Source: Rhodobacterales bacterium UBA7416 (GTDB lineage Bacteria; Pseudomonadota; Alphaproteobacteria; Rhodobacterales; Rhodobacteraceae). From it: DNA of 24,187 bases. Where the stretch lies: NCBI GenBank assembly GCA_002469545.1, contig DKMK01000045.1, positions 12,765 to 36,951 on the forward strand. Reading direction: 5' to 3'. The notes under the pieces are model-generated. The model was not told the DNA's origin, made no database searches, and was given only the letters and a program-made list of their open reading frames with translations. The position numbers and the translations under genes are program-made. Below, in pieces: positions 21,491 through 24,187 of the stretch. Position 1 is the stretch's first letter. Every line of letters starts with the position of its first letter.

Positions 21491-23050
21491 TTATTCCCAT
21501 TCAATGGTGCCCGGAGGCTTGGATGTGATGTCGTAGGTAACACGATTGATGCCTTCGACTTCGTTAATTATCCGTGTGGCGGTTTCGCCCAAGAATTCGT
21601 GGGTAAAGGGATAATAATCAGCCGTCATGCCATCCACAGATGTCACCGCGCGAAGGGCGCAGGCAAAATCGTATGTGCGGCCGTCACCCATGACGCCAAC
21701 GGTGCGTACAGGAAGGATTGCCACGAAGGCTTGCCATATATCGTCATATAATCCGTGTTTGCGGATTTGATCGATATAAACTGCGTCTGCTTTGCGTAGG
21801 ATTTCCAATTTTGGACGGGTGATTTCACCGGGGCAACGGATTGCCAGGCCAGGGCCAGGGAAGGGGTGGCGACCAACAAAGCTGGGCGGTAGGCCCAATT
21901 CAACGCCTAACGCGCGAACTTCGTCTTTGAACAACTCACGTAACGGTTCGACCAATGCCATGTCCATTTTTTCGGGTAGTCCGCCAACGTTGTGGTGTGA
22001 TTTGATGGTAACGGATGGGCCGCCAGAAAATGATACGCTTTCGATCACGTCAGGGTACAGGGTGCCTTGTGCCAGAAATTTAGCGCCGATTGGTTTGGCG
22101 TATTTGTCGAACACATCGATAAACAAGCCGCCGATGATTTTACGTTTGGTTTCGGGATCTGATTGGCCATCCAATTGACCAAGGAACAATTCTTGTTCGT
22201 CAGCATGGATCAATTTCATTTTATAGTTGTCGCGGAACATTTTTACGACTTCTTCGGCTTCGCCTTGGCGTAGCAGGCCATGATCAACGAAAACACATGT
22301 GAGCTGATCGCCAATGGCTTCGTGCAAAAGGACTGCTGCGACTGAGCTGTCAACGCCGCCAGAGAGGCCACAGATGACCTGTTGATCACCAACTTGGGCG
22401 CGGATAGCATCAATTGCTTGTTCGCGGTAAGCGCCCATCGTCCAATCGCCTGTAAAACCAGCCAAGCGGACAAAGTTTTCATACAGTTTCGCACCGTTTG
22501 GGGTGTGGTGAACTTCGGGGTGGAATTGAACGGCGTAGAAGTTGCGTTCAATGTCAGCAGTGATTGCGTAAGGCGCGTTTGGTGATGTGCCGTAAACTTG
22601 AAACCCGTCCGCAATTTTGGAAACGTGGTCGCCGTGGCTCATCCAGACTTGTTCATCGCCGTCTGCGAACCAGCCATCAAGAATGTTTAATTGATCTGGC
22701 GATGGTGTGACAAAAGCGCGGCCAAATTCGGCGGTTCCGTGGCCAGATTCAACGCGACCACCAAGTTGATGCATCATGACCTGTTGGCCATAACAGATAC
22801 CCAACAATGGAAGGCCCATTTCGAACAGGTATTCCGGTGCGCGAGGGCTGTCATCGTGTGTGACTGATGATGGGCCGCCAGAAAGGATAACGGCTTTTGG
22901 CGCAAACACCTTTAGGAAGGCTTCGTCCACGTTATTAAATGGATGTATTTCGCAGTAAACATTCAGTTCGCGCAGGCGACGCGCGATCAGTTGAGTTACT
23001 TGGCTACCGAAATCGATAATGAGGAGGCGGTCATGGGAGATATCTGTCAT
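21491..23050 (-). CDS. guaA: GMP synthase (glutamine-hydrolysing)
   Basis: GuaA aminates XMP to GMP using glutamine and ATP. The 519-residue protein has the class I glutamine amidotransferase domain first, with 'ILSGGPSSV', nucleophile Cys86 in 'LLGICYGQQ' and 'VQFHPEVHHT' (His/Glu of the triad). The ATP-pyrophosphatase domain follows, with the PP-loop 'CGLSGGVDSSVAAVLL'. A C-terminal dimerisation domain ends 'RVTYDITSKPPGTIEWE', the conserved GuaA terminus. The ATG at 23050 is the family start; the ribosome site is weak. It has its own terminator and diverges from the glycosyltransferase. Confidence 0.98.
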   Translation of the reverse strand: MTDISHDRLLIIDFGSQVTQLIARRLRELNVYCEIHPFNNVDEAFLKVFAPKAVILSGGPSSVTHDDSPRAPEYLFEMGLPLLGICYGQQVMMHQLGGRVESGHGTAEFGRAFVTPSPDQLNILDGWFADGDEQVWMSHGDHVSKIADGFQVYGTSPNAPYAITADIERNFYAVQFHPEVHHTPNGAKLYENFVRLAGFTGDWTMGAYREQAIDAIRAQVGDQQVICGLSGGVDSSVAAVLLHEAIGDQLTCVFVDHGLLRQGEAEEVVKMFRDNYKMKLIHADEQELFLGQLDGQSDPETKRKIIGGLFIDVFDKYAKPIGAKFLAQGTLYPDVIESVSFSGGPSVTIKSHHNVGGLPEKMDMALVEPLRELFKDEVRALGVELGLPPSFVGRHPFPGPGLAIRCPGEITRPKLEILRKADAVYIDQIRKHGLYDDIWQAFVAILPVRTVGVMGDGRTYDFACALRAVTSVDGMTADYYPFTHEFLGETATRIINEVEGINRVTYDITSKPPGTIEWE

Positions 23051-23185
23051 GTGGGCGGTTTATTCGGATGGGCAGATTCTTGCAAGAGAGATTGTTCGTG
23101 TACTTGAAACAGGCGCGGACATTTCGCCAAAAAGTGGATTGCTGTGGTTAACGCCAACTTTTTTGCATGGTGTTGCATTCGACTT

Positions 23186-23214
23186 TTGAGTGTCATAGTG
23201 ATTTTACGTTAAGT
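23186..23214 (+). promoter_or_regulatory. possible promoter of the glycosyltransferase gene
   Basis: TTGAGT (23186-23191) and TTAAGT (23209-23214) are separated by 17 bp on the plus strand, about 37 bp before the ATG at 23251. The -10 match is only fair. Confidence 0.35.
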
Positions 23215-23250
23215 TAAAGCTCTGAAATATTTTGAGGATTAAATTTCATC

Positions 23251-24108
23251 ATGTCATTGGTTCAAACACTTTTGGTGCGTAATGAAGTTGATCTTACGGT
23301 AAGTAATATTCGGTTTCATCTTGAAATGGGTGTCGATCACATCGTTTTAACGGATCATCGCAGTACAGATGGAATGCGAGACTATTTAAGCCCTTTCATT
23401 GATCAAAGTGTTTTAACGTATTTTCATCAAGATGCCGAAGAGTTTAAGCAATCGATTTGGATGACCGAGATGGCGAATTTTGCCGATCATTCTTTGGGCG
23501 CGGAATGGATTATAAACTCTGACAATGATGAGTTTTGGATCGCAAAGAATGGTGGGAACCTAAAGGACGAAATTTTAAAGCATACAAAGAATGACATCTT
23601 GATTGCAACGCGACATGATTTTGTATGTTTAGAGAAGCATTCTGAACCGTTTTGGAAAAATATGATTTATCGAAAAACAGTATCGATGAATGCTTCAGGG
23701 TTGTTGTTGCCGCCGAAAATTGCGCATCGCAGTAAATGTGGAATAACTGTTGGCGTCGGAAATCATGAAGTTCACGGCTTTGATAACCCGCGCGTTTCTA
23801 AGGATGTACTGGAGGTTTTACATTTCCCCATTCGATCTGCCGAACAATACAAGCGAAAAGTGATTTTTGGTGGAGAGGCTTTGTCAGTTTATGAGGATGT
23901 GCCTTCTACGATTGGAACGCGTTGGCGGAATCATTCTGCTGAATTGTTTGAAACAGGGGGTATCGCGTTTTTGGATAACAATATCCTTAATAAAGAGCAG
24001 GTTAACAGTGGGCTGCTGGATGGTAGCCTTACAAAAGATACGCGTGTTCGTGTTGAAATGAAAAAGATGGGTTCAGGGCGATCTTGGCTGAGAGCGTTTA
24101 TGAGATAG
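23251..24108 (+). CDS. glycosyltransferase, family 2-like (Glyco_tranf_2_4)
   Basis: The 285-residue protein resembles the GT-A-like Glyco_tranf_2_4 group of alphaproteobacteria. The start 'LVRNEVDLTVSNIRFHLEMGVDHIVLTDHRSTDGM' and the metal-binding 'INSDNDEFW' (about residues 88-96, DxD-like) are typical. No transmembrane segment is seen, so it is probably cytoplasmic or peripheral. It may act on surface polysaccharide, but sugar and acceptor are unknown. A weak GAGG lies about 13 nt before the ATG. It diverges from guaA. No gene is seen between its stop and the window end (24109-24187). Confidence 0.78.
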   Translation: MSLVQTLLVRNEVDLTVSNIRFHLEMGVDHIVLTDHRSTDGMRDYLSPFIDQSVLTYFHQDAEEFKQSIWMTEMANFADHSLGAEWIINSDNDEFWIAKNGGNLKDEILKHTKNDILIATRHDFVCLEKHSEPFWKNMIYRKTVSMNASGLLLPPKIAHRSKCGITVGVGNHEVHGFDNPRVSKDVLEVLHFPIRSAEQYKRKVIFGGEALSVYEDVPSTIGTRWRNHSAELFETGGIAFLDNNILNKEQVNSGLLDGSLTKDTRVRVEMKKMGSGRSWLRAFMR

Positions 24109-24187
24109 GTTTTAGATGTGTCGTAAACCGTGGGCGCGTCATGTGTCAATTTCCATTGTGAATCGAATGAAATGTCAAAAATCGTGC

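Noticed and set aside
1..24187. CRISPR array, prophage, toxin-antitoxin or restriction system
   Set aside because: No regularly spaced repeats, phage structural genes, or recognisable toxin or restriction motifs were seen on either strand.

Overview
The window looks like the chromosome of a marine alphaproteobacterium, most likely a Rhodobacterales (Roseobacter-group) member of moderate GC. This is inferred from gene content and order: xsc-pta sulfonate catabolism, a DUF2852 / RDD / bacterial arginyl(leucyl)transferase / ilvB / ilvH run, an acetyl-type MetA next to a P-loop ATPase, PPK2 and DUF4396. No 16S rRNA or other phylogenetic marker is present, so the assignment is an inference.

Layout. 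Positions 1-570 hold the 3' end of a probable tRNA-Ser followed by a scar of an integrated element: short repeats and an integrase cut off after its N-terminal domain. At 572-4944, glutaryl-CoA dehydrogenase (-) diverges from xsc and pta (+), which turn sulfoacetaldehyde into sulfite and acetyl-CoA. Positions 4948-9480 are the branched-chain amino acid locus on the minus strand: ilvB with its regulatory leader, then an mtfA-like peptidase, a sulfotransferase-like protein and ilvH. Positions 9485-12314 carry the N-end-rule transferase, a methyltransferase with a probable frameshift at its start, an RDD membrane protein and DUF2852.

Positions 12338-14305 are a small copper-response locus. A CueR-type MerR regulator and a 78-residue membrane protein lie on the plus strand. 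Divergent from them are DUF4396, a membrane-anchored cytochrome c and a cytochrome c' pseudogene. A 19-bp-spacer MerR promoter lies between the two units. Positions 14313-18544 form a tight minus-strand operon: ATPase, metA, alpha/beta hydrolase, ppk2, tetR. Positions 18594-21247 form a second one: ABM-domain protein, DMT exporter, gamma-glutamylcyclotransferase-like protein, DMT exporter, with ATGA overlaps. guaA (-) and a glycosyltransferase (+) close the window.

The most notable item is an unannotated 18-codon ORF (9281-9337, minus) upstream of ilvB. It reads MLNLNENIVVNVITRRAP, with seven Leu/Ile/Val residues, and is followed by a GC hairpin and seven U just before the ilvB start. A GGGCGC segment at the end of the ORF can pair with the 5' arm of that hairpin. 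Together these look like a ribosome-mediated attenuator, possibly on a leaderless transcript. Other points of interest are the cytochrome c' gene with two independent lesions, helically phased AAAGT repeats upstream of xsc, and the insertion of two unrelated genes plus a terminator between ilvB and ilvH. No CRISPR array, complete mobile element or obvious defence system was seen.
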